From Deltaproteobacteria bacterium (GTDB lineage Bacteria; Desulfobacterota; Binatia; HRBIN30; JACQVA1): a DNA stretch of 64,000 bases. A program made the translations under genes and the position numbers. Of the stretch, positions 9,675-17,671 are shown piece after piece (position 1 is the first letter of the stretch; the number at the start of each line of letters is the position of its first letter). Below the pieces are notes generated by a model. That model did not search any database. It worked only from the letters and a program-made list of their open reading frames with translations, and was not told the origin of the DNA. Location: assembly GCA_016178705.1 (NCBI GenBank), contig JACOST010000030.1:124001-188000 (forward strand). The letters are read 5' to 3'.

Positions 9675-10106
9675 ATGGATCCACTGAAAGCGTTTCGACG
9701 GTTCGTGTTTTTCGCTGGCGTGTACGATGCCCTGCTCGGCGTCGCGATCTTCACCGGCTGGTCGACGGTGCAACGCATCGTGCTCTCCGCAGACACGCTG
9801 GCGCGCCTCACCACGACCGACACGGGGTTTCTCTATTTCCTCGTGTGCTTCATGGCGTCGGAGTTGGTCGTCATCGGTATCTGGTTGATGCTGGCCGCCC
9901 GCTCGCTGGCGAGCGCGCCGCGGATGGCGCTGGCGCTGGTCGCCGGCAACGCGGTTGGGCGCGCGTTTCTGATCGTGCCCATGGTCGTCACCGGCATCGG
10001 CTGGTTCGTGTTCGGCGGCATCCTCGCTGATTTCGCCATCGTCGCGGGCTATGTCGTGTTCGCCTTCCGCGCGCGCAGCGAATTGGCCCGCTTGCTGGCG
10101 GCGTGA
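9675..10106 (+). CDS. Small integral membrane protein
   Basis: The 143-residue protein has four predicted membrane helices (about residues 10-30, 48-70, 78-96 and 100-128), rich in Ala, Val, Phe and Ile. No catalytic motif was recognised. ATG 9675 has GGGAGG nine bases upstream and is preferred over a GTG at 9657. The next gene (SDR) begins 28 bases after its stop, so they may be cotranscribed. Function unknown. Confidence 0.7.
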   Translation: MDPLKAFRRFVFFAGVYDALLGVAIFTGWSTVQRIVLSADTLARLTTTDTGFLYFLVCFMASELVVIGIWLMLAARSLASAPRMALALVAGNAVGRAFLIVPMVVTGIGWFVFGGILADFAIVAGYVVFAFRARSELARLLAA

Positions 10107-10134
10107 TCACCCACAAGCTCAATCCAGGAGGAAC

Positions 10135-10989
10135 ATGATGACGCAGGGACCCGTTTCCAAAGCCGTCCTGATCACCGGCTGTTCAACCGGGATTGGCCGC
10201 GCGACCGCGGAGCATCTCGCTGGCAACGGCTGGACCGTTTTCGCCAGCGCGCGCAAGCTCGACGCGATCGCCGACCTCGCCGCGAAAGGGTGCAAGCTGC
10301 TCGCGCTCGATGTCTGCGACGAGACGTCGATGCGCAGCGCCGTCGACACGATCGAGAAAGCCGAAGGCGCCGTCGGTGTGCTGATCAACAACGCCGGCTA
10401 CGGGCAAGAAGGTCCGGTTGAGGAAGTCACGATGGGCGAAGTGCGGCGGCAGTTCGAAACCAACGTGTTCGGGCTTACGCGTCTCACGCAACTGGTGCTG
10501 CCCGGCATGCGCCGCCAAGGGTGGGGCAAGATCGTCAACCTCAGCTCGATCGGCGGCAAGCTGACGTTTCCCGGCGGCGGCTTCTATCACGCGACCAAGC
10601 ACGCGGTAGAAGCGCTCAGCGACGCGCTGCGCTTCGAAGTGAAGCCGTTCGGTATCGATGTCGTCGTGATCGAGCCGGGTCCGATCAAGACGCGTTTCGG
10701 CGACACCGCGATCCACAGCATCGGCGCCGCCACGGAGAGCCAGTCGCCGTACGCGGCGTTCAACAAACTCGTCGCGCAACGCATCAACGAAGCCTACGAA
10801 GGGCCGATGGCGATGATGGCGGCGGGTCCCGAAGCCGTCGCGAAGGTGATCGCTAAGGCTATAACCGCCAGCCGGCCGAAGACGCGCTATCCGGTGACGT
10901 TCGCCGCGCACTTCATCCTGGCTCTGCGCCGCTGGCTACCCGACCGCGCCTTCGACGCGTTCCTGTCGACCCAGTTCACGCCGCGATAG
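10135..10989 (+). CDS. Short-chain dehydrogenase/reductase (SDR)
   Basis: A classical SDR of 284 residues. The nucleotide-binding TGCSTGIGRA lies at residues 14-23, NNAGYG near 88, and the active-site Ser is in LSSIGG with the catalytic pair in YHATK, 14 residues further on. Basic residues around ASARK at the second strand suggest NADP(H). The best ribosome site is AGGAGG five bases before ATG 10135. Substrate cannot be assigned; the closest style is the subgroup often annotated as oxidoreductases acting on lipid or steroid-like carbonyls. It ends just before a region of different character. Confidence 0.88.
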   Translation: MMTQGPVSKAVLITGCSTGIGRATAEHLAGNGWTVFASARKLDAIADLAAKGCKLLALDVCDETSMRSAVDTIEKAEGAVGVLINNAGYGQEGPVEEVTMGEVRRQFETNVFGLTRLTQLVLPGMRRQGWGKIVNLSSIGGKLTFPGGGFYHATKHAVEALSDALRFEVKPFGIDVVVIEPGPIKTRFGDTAIHSIGAATESQSPYAAFNKLVAQRINEAYEGPMAMMAAGPEAVAKVIAKAITASRPKTRYPVTFAAHFILALRRWLPDRAFDAFLSTQFTPR

Positions 10990-11065
10990 GTCGCGCTGAC
11001 TACCATTTGCCGTGGGGGAAGTCGGTAGTTCCGGAGAAGCGAGGAAGGCACAGAAGCGATTCTCG

Positions 11066-11536
11066 ATGACACCAACGCGGACTGCAGAGACGCAAGAAGC
11101 GGGGTTCGAGTCCATCCGGAATGTGATGATGAAGGAGGCCCGTCTTCGGGCCGCCGATCTTTCGGCCGTCCCGATCACACCGGGGTTATATGTCATCTGG
11201 TTTCATGGCTCCGAGGAAGTGTGCCTGAAAGTTGGAATCGCGGGACCGCGTCGCCGAGATGGCTTACGCGGTCGACTCAAGCTGCACTTCGCGAGCAATC
11301 CCAGCAACAGCGTCCTGGCGAGGCACATGATCGCCGATGCGACACCGGCATGGGCAGCGCGCTACGACTTTCGCGTTCGAGCCGACCGCAGGGTGTTCCT
11401 CAACACGAGGTGCTCCTTTGCAGCGCTCGAACTCACTGGCACGACTGAGTTGTCGCTTCGAGCATTGGAACGTCGCTTCGAGGCCGCATTCCGGCCACGC
11501 TACATCGGTCGAGTCGGCGAGCCATACGACTCGTGA
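11066..11536 (+). CDS. GIY-YIG-like domain protein
   Basis: The 156-residue product contains PGLYVIWFHG (about 39-48) and CLKVGIAG (about 53-60), which align in order and spacing with the GIY and YIG elements, followed by GLRGRLKLHF with basic residues and a later Glu-containing helix (LSLRALERRFEAAFRP). The third residue of the YIG element is replaced (VGI), so nuclease activity is uncertain. ATG 11066 is chosen over an upstream GTG at 11012. The next gene starts 28 bases after its stop and the two share a slightly less GC-biased composition, suggesting a cassette. Function beyond the fold is inference. Confidence 0.55.
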   Translation: MTPTRTAETQEAGFESIRNVMMKEARLRAADLSAVPITPGLYVIWFHGSEEVCLKVGIAGPRRRDGLRGRLKLHFASNPSNSVLARHMIADATPAWAARYDFRVRADRRVFLNTRCSFAALELTGTTELSLRALERRFEAAFRPRYIGRVGEPYDS

Positions 11537-11564
11537 GTTACAACGATCCGCAAAGGACACGGGC

Positions 11565-12488
11565 ATGTGGATCCAGGAGTTCCTCACACTTTTTCCCAAC
11601 GCGACCGAGCAAGTCACTGGGAAACGACAGGACCTCGGTGGTATCGAACGCCAACTGGTGCGCGCCCGGAACACGCTTGAGGTAACGAGCGCTGACTTAC
11701 GCGTGGTCGAGGAAAGCAACGATTGGGCGTATGCCAAGTGGTGGCCGCCCCTCAGTAGCGGGCTGCAGGGCAGCTTCAAGCTTCCGGAAAACTTGGGGCA
11801 GCGTCGAAGTCGAAGAGAGGCGGTGCAGGTACTCTACGAGAAGGTCCGAGACATCGAAGTTGCCTCGGTGATTCTTCGCTTTGTCTGCCCGCGGTATTTT
11901 GGAATCATTTCACCCCCTGTCATGCACCTTCTCAACTTAACCCCCAAGGAGAGCATCGAAACCTACTTGACGTACACGGAGATTCTTCAAACGCTGGCTG
12001 ATCACTATCGCATGGAGCGGGTCGCGGATATCGACATGGCGTTGTGGACAGCCGCGCAACTGTACATCTCTCCGCTCTACGCGGAACTCACGAAGCAAAT
12101 GAACGGCGATGCATTCTTCCAAGAGACCCGCCTGCGCAACCTTGTGGCCAATCTTCGGCTCGAATCGGGCGTATCCGACCGGTTGCTGTTCGCAAAGGTC
12201 TTACTCGACCACGAACATGTCATCGCTGGGGTAATCGCAGCGCGCGCCTTCGAAGATCTGTGTCGGAAGATCGCAATACGCCTAACCATCCCGGATTCGA
12301 AATTTGGATACGATCTCGTCCGAAAGATCGAATCGCCTCGAAACCTGCGTGCGCTCGGAATCACGCGCGGTGATGTCTCGGAGCCATTTCGACTGAGAAA
12401 CGACGCGGTCCACGGGGACATCTCGCATCGTGAAGCCCGTCAGCTCGTGGAGCTGGTCGAACGACTGCACGTCGCAGTCTCGCACTGA
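11565..12488 (+). CDS. Uncharacterised protein with C-terminal HEPN-type RNxxxH motif
   Basis: A 307-residue, largely helical protein without signal peptide. Near its end (about 278-284) is RNDAVHG, inside a helix-turn-helix context (FRLRNDAVHGDISHREARQL). R-N-x3-H is the hallmark of HEPN domains, which include many RNA-cleaving toxins and also non-catalytic DUF4145-type proteins. The upstream part (about 155-260) contains AFEDLCRKIAIRL, a common first HEPN helix. ATG 11565 is used; the in-frame extension to 11337 overlaps the preceding gene and looks non-coding. It pairs with the GIY-YIG-like gene. Defence or toxin function is a hypothesis. Confidence 0.55.
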   Translation: MWIQEFLTLFPNATEQVTGKRQDLGGIERQLVRARNTLEVTSADLRVVEESNDWAYAKWWPPLSSGLQGSFKLPENLGQRRSRREAVQVLYEKVRDIEVASVILRFVCPRYFGIISPPVMHLLNLTPKESIETYLTYTEILQTLADHYRMERVADIDMALWTAAQLYISPLYAELTKQMNGDAFFQETRLRNLVANLRLESGVSDRLLFAKVLLDHEHVIAGVIAARAFEDLCRKIAIRLTIPDSKFGYDLVRKIESPRNLRALGITRGDVSEPFRLRNDAVHGDISHREARQLVELVERLHVAVSH

Positions 12489-12523
12489 ACGACGCTGTGG
12501 GTTGATCCGTCCACCCGTTCGCG

Positions 12524-12543
12524 GGCGACGCATGCGTCGCCCC
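12524..12543. repeat. 20-bp perfect palindrome, dispersed-repeat type
   Basis: GGGCGACGCATGCGTCGCCC is a perfect palindrome followed by CTACGGGGAGGAG. It lies in the 136-base gap between the HEPN-like gene and the LuxE-like gene. It looks like the small intergenic palindromes seen elsewhere in the window (for example 9027-9067). Confidence 0.6.
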
Positions 12544-12624
12544 TACGGGGAGGAGACCTGGTGCCGATCGAGCCGGGGCGAGCATGGCGTTTGCCGCTCT
12601 CGCCCCCGGTGCTATCGTCGGCTC

Positions 12625-13695
12625 GTGCATGCGGTTCACGACGCGGTTCTCCGATTCATCGCGACCGACGGCGGCGACTTCGACGCATTGGCGCCGGCGG
12701 TCTTCGCGCACCAGTTCGAAACCATCGCGCCCTATCGGCGCTACTGCGAACGGCGCGGTGTCTCGCCGTCGTCTTTGCGTAGTTGGCGCGAGGTGCCACC
12801 GGTGCCGGTCGTGGCATTCAAGGAGACCGATCTGCACTGTGCCGAGCCCGAGCGAGTCTTCTTGACGACGGGCACGAGTCGCGGCGGCGAGAAACGCGGC
12901 CGCCACGGGCTGCCCGACCTCCGGCTGTATCGCGCGTCGGCCATCGCCGGGTTGCGCCGCTTCCTCTTCCCCGATGTCAATCGCACACCCATCGTCTCGC
13001 TGATTCCGTCGTGCGCGACAGCACCTGATTCCTCGCTATCCCAAATGATCGGATGGGCAATGGAGGAGTGCGGCGCACCCGGCAGCGCCTACGTCGCCTC
13101 GCCCGCCGGCATCGACTTCGCGGCGTGCATTGCCGCGTTGCGCGTGAGCGAACGCAGTGGCACGCCACTGTGCATCGTGACGACGACCGCCGCGCTGATT
13201 CACCTGCTCGACTATTGCACCACCCACGCGGTCACGTTTCGCTTGCCCCACGGTTGCCGTCTGATGGACACCGGCGGCACCAAGGGCACGCCGCGGCCAC
13301 TCTCGCGCAAAGGCTTGCTGCAAGCGGCGTGGAACACGTTCGCGATTCCCGGCTACTTCTGCGTCAACGAGTACGGCATGGCGGAGCTGTCCTCACAGTT
13401 CTACGACAACGTCATCCGCAATCGTGTCGGTGGCCGGTTCGCGCGGCGCCAGCTGGTTGGGCCGCCGTGGACACGCGTGCGCGTGCTCGATCCCGCGACA
13501 CTTGCGGAGGTGCCGCCCGGCGAGCAAGGACTGCTATGTCTATACGACCTCGCCAACGCCGGCACCGCGTTCGCCGTGTTGACGGAAGATCTCGGTCACA
13601 CTGTTAGCGACGGCTTCGCGGTTGACGGCCGCATCGGCGGCGCCGAGGCCCGCGGCTGTTCGCTCAGCGCGGCCGAGTGGCAGGTCCCGGCGTAA
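12625..13695 (+). CDS. LuxE-like acyl-protein synthetase/ligase
   Basis: The 356-residue protein matches the LuxE/PaaK-like family that activates fatty acids as acyl-AMP and passes the acyl group to itself and on to a reductase. Visible elements are the phosphate-binding LTTGTSRGGEKRGRH (about 93-107), MDTGGTKGTPRPLSR near 215, and the C-terminal CVNEYGMAELSSQFYDN, in which the EYGM(A/T)E motif is typical of adenylate-forming enzymes. The start is uncertain: GTG 12625 gives a normal length, and an open frame extends to 12430 over a palindromic repeat. It is four bases ahead of the LuxC-like gene, which supports a functional pair. No luxAB is present. Confidence 0.8.
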   Translation: MHAVHDAVLRFIATDGGDFDALAPAVFAHQFETIAPYRRYCERRGVSPSSLRSWREVPPVPVVAFKETDLHCAEPERVFLTTGTSRGGEKRGRHGLPDLRLYRASAIAGLRRFLFPDVNRTPIVSLIPSCATAPDSSLSQMIGWAMEECGAPGSAYVASPAGIDFAACIAALRVSERSGTPLCIVTTTAALIHLLDYCTTHAVTFRLPHGCRLMDTGGTKGTPRPLSRKGLLQAAWNTFAIPGYFCVNEYGMAELSSQFYDNVIRNRVGGRFARRQLVGPPWTRVRVLDPATLAEVPPGEQGLLCLYDLANAGTAFAVLTEDLGHTVSDGFAVDGRIGGAEARGCSLSAAEWQVPA

Positions 13696-13699
13696 CACT

Positions 13700-14938
13700 A
13701 TGCTCACCGCCGCTGACGTCGAGCGAATCGCCGCAGACTTGATCACGGCGCGTGAACGCATCCTGCGCCCGCGACCGACGGCGCAGGTGCTGGCCGCACT
13801 CAGCGAACTCGTCGACCGATGGCTGCAACCCGAATCGCCCTGGCGACAGCGCGCCGAAGCTGAGTTGCCCGCCGCAACCGGGTTCTCGGCAGCCATGGTA
13901 CGACATGGCTTGCCGCTGATGCTCGAACCGTTACGCAGTAGCGCAATCGGTCGGCTCCTCGACGCCGAGTTGGGCTCGCGTGATCGCGCCTGCGGCCCGC
14001 CGCTGCTGCTGCATGTGCTCGCCGGCAACCTGCCGGGGTTGGCGGCGATCCCGATCGCGCTCTCGCTCGCCGTCAAATCGGCCGTGATGGTGAAGGCCGG
14101 AAGCGGCGACCGCGTGTTCCCGTCGCTGTTCATCGAGTCGCTCGCGGCCGTCGACACCGAGTTGGCGCAGTGTGCTGCGGCGCTCTACTGGCCGGGTGGC
14201 CGGCTCGATCCCGAAGCCGCGGCGTTTCGTGCGGCCAATGTGGTGGTCGCCTCGGGCAACGACGTGACCATCGCCGATATTGCGCGCCGAGTGCCGGGGC
14301 GGTTCATCGGCCACGGTCACCGCATCAGCTTCGCGGCAATCACGCGAGAAGCGTTGCGCGATGCGGAGGTTGTCGCGGCCCGACTCGCCGACGATGTCGC
14401 GCTGTGGGATCAACTCGGTTGTCTGTCGCCACAGCTCGCCTACGTGGAACGCGGCGGTGCGATCTCCGTCGAACAATTTGCCGACACCCTTGGCCGCGCG
14501 CTCGATCGACTCGCCGACGAGTTGCCGTTGCGCCAACTGAGTCGCGCCGAGCAGGCCGCCTTGCAGCGCTTCCGTCAGGAAGCCGAGTGGCGCAGTGTGC
14601 GCGGCGAGGAGGTCACGTTGTTCGCATCGCCAAGCGGTGTCAGTTGGACCGTCGTGTACGACACCGCACCCGTGTTCGTTCCGACGCCGCTCAATCGGAC
14701 CGTCTGGGTGAAGCCGCTGGATGCGCTCGCGGAGCTGGCGACGATCCTCGCACCCGTACGCCCGTACCTCGAAGCGGCAGGCATCGCGGCACCGCCGAAC
14801 CGCCAGGGCGATCTGGAGACGTGGCTCACCCAGACTGGCGTGCATCGCGTGTGTTCTCTCGGCCAAATGCAGCGACCGGACTTGAGCTGGCGGCAAGGCG
14901 GGCGGCCACGAGTGTCGGAATGGATCGTGAGGCCGTGA
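13700..14938 (+). CDS. LuxC-like acyl-CoA/acyl-enzyme reductase
   Basis: The 412-residue product belongs to the LuxC family, which reduces activated fatty acyl groups to aldehydes with NADPH. It has the Rossmann-like stretch HVLAGNLPGLAAIPIALSL, GSGDRVFPSLF, VASGNDVTIADIARR and, near residue 238, LGCLSPQLAYVE, where the Cys occupies the position of the catalytic, acyl-accepting cysteine. ATG 13700 lies directly after the luxE-like stop. The following class III aminotransferase starts 20 bases later. Together these suggest fatty acid to aldehyde to amine chemistry (inference). Confidence 0.85.
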   Translation: MLTAADVERIAADLITARERILRPRPTAQVLAALSELVDRWLQPESPWRQRAEAELPAATGFSAAMVRHGLPLMLEPLRSSAIGRLLDAELGSRDRACGPPLLLHVLAGNLPGLAAIPIALSLAVKSAVMVKAGSGDRVFPSLFIESLAAVDTELAQCAAALYWPGGRLDPEAAAFRAANVVVASGNDVTIADIARRVPGRFIGHGHRISFAAITREALRDAEVVAARLADDVALWDQLGCLSPQLAYVERGGAISVEQFADTLGRALDRLADELPLRQLSRAEQAALQRFRQEAEWRSVRGEEVTLFASPSGVSWTVVYDTAPVFVPTPLNRTVWVKPLDALAELATILAPVRPYLEAAGIAAPPNRQGDLETWLTQTGVHRVCSLGQMQRPDLSWRQGGRPRVSEWIVRP

Positions 14939-14958
14939 TACGTGACGCGTGACATGAG

Positions 14959-16182
14959 ATGAGCGACGAGTACGACGACCAACTGCGCGCGGCCTTTCTC
15001 CGCTACGTGTGCCAAACTTCGCCCGACCCGCTCGGCATCGTTGTCGAGCGCGCGCGTGGGGCGACGGTGTGGGACACGCATGGGCGCGCGTATCTCGATC
15101 TGCTTTCCGGCATCGGCGTGGCCAACGTCGGCCACTGCCATCCCGACGTCGTGCGCGCCGTGCAAGAGCAAGCCGCGCGCTATCTACACGTGATGGTGTA
15201 CGGCGAGGCGATCGAGGCGCCGCAAGTCGAGTTGGCGCGCCGGCTCGCCACGCTCACACCCGGTGATCTCGACGTGACCTACTTCACCAACAGCGGCGCC
15301 GAAGCGGTCGAAGGCGCGCTCAAGACCGCGCGCAAGTTCACCGGCCGCACCGGCTTCGTCGCCTTTCACGGCAGCTTTCACGGCGATACCTTCGGAGCGC
15401 TCTCGGTCGGCGGCAATCCGCTCTACCGCCAGCCGTTCGAGCCGCTGCTCAGCGGCGTGCGCTTTCTCGCCTTCGATGACGAAGCGGCGTTGAGCGCCAC
15501 CGACGAGTCGATTGCTGCCGTCATCGTCGAGCCGATCCAGGGCGAAGGCGGCGTGCGGATTCCGCACGATACCTTCCTCCCCGCGCTGCGCCGGCGTTGC
15601 AGCGAGGTCGGCGCGCTGCTGATCGTCGACGAAGTCATCACCGGCTTCGGCCGCACAGGACAACTGTTCGCCTGCGAGCACTGGGGCGTCATTCCCGATC
15701 TGCTCGTGCTGGCGAAGGCACTCGGCGGCGGCATGCCGCTCGGCGCATTCATCGGCCGACGCGAGATCATGGCCACGCTCTCGCGCGATCCGCCGCTGGC
15801 GCACGTGACAACCTTCGGCGGCCATCCGGTGTCCTGCGCCGCCGGCCTTGCCGCACTGAACGTGCTCACGCGCGACAATCTTTCTGAGCGCGCGGCTGTG
15901 CTCGGCGAGCAATGGCGCACGCGATTGTCGTCGCTCATCGGTGACAGACTGTGCGCCGTGCGCGGCAAGGGCCTGCTGATCGGCTTGGAATTCCGTGACG
16001 CCGAGACGACGCAACGCATCGCGCGCGTGTGTTTCGCGCGCGGCCTGATCGTGAATTGGACGTTGCACCGCGATACGGTCATTCGCCTCGCGCCGCCGTT
16101 GATCTTGACCGACGACGAATCTGAACAGGCACTAGAGCGGTTGATCGGGGCGATGGAAGCCTCGGCTAAGCAGAGCCTGTAG
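14959..16182 (+). CDS. Class III PLP-dependent aminotransferase
   Basis: A 407-residue omega-type aminotransferase. It shows GIGVANVGHCHPDVV, the cofactor phosphate loop NSGAEAVEGALKTAR, FHGSFHGDT, VEPIQGEGG, IVDEVITGFGRTGQ (Asp contacting the pyridine nitrogen), the PLP lysine in LVLAKALGGGMPLGA and THE-like TTFGGHPVSCAA. The sequence resembles acetylornithine/putrescine/4-aminobutyrate enzymes, a group that accepts aldehydes. Its position immediately behind the LuxE-LuxC pair suggests that the aldehyde product is transaminated. Annotation as ornithine or putrescine aminotransferase cannot be excluded. Confidence 0.88.
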   Translation: MSDEYDDQLRAAFLRYVCQTSPDPLGIVVERARGATVWDTHGRAYLDLLSGIGVANVGHCHPDVVRAVQEQAARYLHVMVYGEAIEAPQVELARRLATLTPGDLDVTYFTNSGAEAVEGALKTARKFTGRTGFVAFHGSFHGDTFGALSVGGNPLYRQPFEPLLSGVRFLAFDDEAALSATDESIAAVIVEPIQGEGGVRIPHDTFLPALRRRCSEVGALLIVDEVITGFGRTGQLFACEHWGVIPDLLVLAKALGGGMPLGAFIGRREIMATLSRDPPLAHVTTFGGHPVSCAAGLAALNVLTRDNLSERAAVLGEQWRTRLSSLIGDRLCAVRGKGLLIGLEFRDAETTQRIARVCFARGLIVNWTLHRDTVIRLAPPLILTDDESEQALERLIGAMEASAKQSL

Positions 16183-16227
16183 CCGTGATTCCTTCGCGCG
16201 ACCGGCTGCGCGCAAGAGGGAACCCCT

Positions 16228-16282
16228 CGAGTAGCAGTCTTTCGATACGAAGCCTTCGGCTTCTACTCAAGACTGCTACTCG
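16228..16282. repeat. Nested inverted repeat (55 bp)
   Basis: Outer 14-bp perfect arms CGAGTAGCAGTCTT (16228-16241) and AAGACTGCTACTCG (16269-16282) enclose inner arms GAAGCC/GGCTTC (16249-16254, 16258-16263) with a TTC loop. No T run follows. It lies between the aminotransferase stop and the alcohol dehydrogenase. It could be a small non-autonomous mobile palindrome or a structured RNA. Confidence 0.7.
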
Positions 16283-16321
16283 GGGAAGCGGGTGTTTCTC
16301 TCACCATTGGCAAACGGGTGC

Positions 16322-16415
16322 GATGGCAAATCCACGATCCGCGACTCCGCACTCCGCATTCCGCACTCCGCAATCCTCAATCCGCAATCGAGAGTTCTCC
16401 ATTCCGCATTGCAAG
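16322..16415. repeat. Degenerate short-period array (TCCGCA-type)
   Basis: Imperfect copies of CTCCGCA, ATTCCGCA and AATCCGCAAT follow each other with a period of 7 to 10 bases (for example GACTCCGCACTCCGCATTCC). It sits directly upstream of the alcohol dehydrogenase start. Similar motifs occur at 33596-33680. No coding function. Confidence 0.6.
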
Positions 16416-16436
16416 CGCTCCTGCTATACGCCCGCC

Positions 16437-17669
16437 ATGCGCGCGCTCGTGTTTGAGAACAGTCTGCCTCGGCTTGCGGTCACCCGGATGCTCGCGACAC
16501 TTTCGGCGCGCGCCTATGTCGGGCCGCTAGCGCCGATGACGTTGAAGGAGATTCCCGATCCGCAATTTCCGGCGCCCGATTGGGTGACGATTCGGACCAA
16601 TCTGTGCGGTTTGTGCGGCAGCGATTACAAACAGGTCTTTCTGAAGGGCCGGCTCGACAATCCGATGACCGCGCTGGTTTCCTTCCCGCAAGTGCTCGGG
16701 CACGAAGTGGTCGGTGTGATCGAGGCGGTCGGGCCGGCGGTGACGACCCGCAAGGTCGGCGAGCGGGTCGTGCTGAACCCGTGGCTGTCGTGCGCGCCGC
16801 GGGGGATCACGCCGCCGTGCGCCTGGTGCGCGCGCGGCGAGTACGCACAGTGCGAGAACTTCGCCCGCGGCACGATCGACGTTGGCATTCACACCGGCAA
16901 CAGCCGGCACGCCACCGGTGGTTTCGCGCCGTTGGTGCCGGCGCACGTGTCGCAGTGCATTCCGATTCCCGACGACATTCCCGATCACGCCGCGGTGCTG
17001 GCCGATCCGTTTTCGGTCTCGCTGCACGCCATCCTGCATCAGCCGCCCGTAGACGGTGGAAGCGCGCTGGTCTACGGCTGCGGGACGCTCGGGTTGCTCG
17101 CCATCGCGATCCTGCGCGCCCTCCACCCCACCGTCCGCATCTGCGCCGTCGCGCGCTTCGACCATCAGGCGGAACTGGCGCGACAGTTTGGCGCGGAGCG
17201 CGTGTTCATGTGGCGGCCGACCACTGAGATCATCGCGGGCGTGAGCGAGTTCACTGGCGCAGAAGTGCAACCACCATGGCATGGGCAAGCGATGCTCAAC
17301 GGCGGCGTTGATGTCATCTACGATTCGGTGGCGTCGGCCGAAGCGCTCGAAGTCGGCGTGCGGGTGACGCGGCCGCGCGGCAAGATCGTCGTCACCGGCG
17401 TCGAGATGCCCAAGCAGTTCGAGTGGACTCCGCTCTACTTCAAGGAACTCGCCATCGTCGGTTCCAACGCGTTTGCGATCGAGGAGTACGGCGGTCGCCG
17501 CCTCCACGCGATGGAGTGGTACTTCGAATTCATCCGCACGCGGCGCCTCGACGTCACGCCGATCATCACTCACCGCTACCAACTCAATGACTACAAGACC
17601 GCCTTCATGTCGTGTTGGGATCAGGGCAAAGCGCGCGCGGTGAAGGTGCTGTTCGAGTACGGGCGGTAG
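16437..17669 (+). CDS. Zinc-dependent alcohol dehydrogenase family protein
   Basis: A 410-residue medium-chain dehydrogenase. It has the catalytic-zinc motif CGLCGSDYKQ, GHEVVGVIEAVG, a structural-zinc lobe with several cysteines (CAPRGITPPCAWCARGEYAQC), and a Rossmann segment ALVYGCGTLGLLAIAILRA. It is closest in style to threonine/sorbitol dehydrogenase-like and glutathione-independent aldehyde dehydrogenases; the substrate is unknown. ATG 16437 is used; the open frame upstream (to 16185) runs through repeats and is not coding. It follows the aminotransferase cluster by 254 bases, so participation in aldehyde/alcohol interconversion there is possible but unproven. Confidence 0.82.
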   Translation: MRALVFENSLPRLAVTRMLATLSARAYVGPLAPMTLKEIPDPQFPAPDWVTIRTNLCGLCGSDYKQVFLKGRLDNPMTALVSFPQVLGHEVVGVIEAVGPAVTTRKVGERVVLNPWLSCAPRGITPPCAWCARGEYAQCENFARGTIDVGIHTGNSRHATGGFAPLVPAHVSQCIPIPDDIPDHAAVLADPFSVSLHAILHQPPVDGGSALVYGCGTLGLLAIAILRALHPTVRICAVARFDHQAELARQFGAERVFMWRPTTEIIAGVSEFTGAEVQPPWHGQAMLNGGVDVIYDSVASAEALEVGVRVTRPRGKIVVTGVEMPKQFEWTPLYFKELAIVGSNAFAIEEYGGRRLHAMEWYFEFIRTRRLDVTPIITHRYQLNDYKTAFMSCWDQGKARAVKVLFEYGR

Positions 17670-17671
17670 CG

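Noticed and set aside
11095-11125. GGTTCGAGTCC, a perfect tRNA T-loop string
   Set aside because: No complementary stems or acceptor arm surround it, and it lies inside the GIY-YIG-like reading frame.
12625-14938. Bioluminescence genes (luxCE)
   Set aside because: No luxA, luxB or luxD is present; the only luciferase-like protein (60034-60942) is 45 kb away and of the general LLM type.
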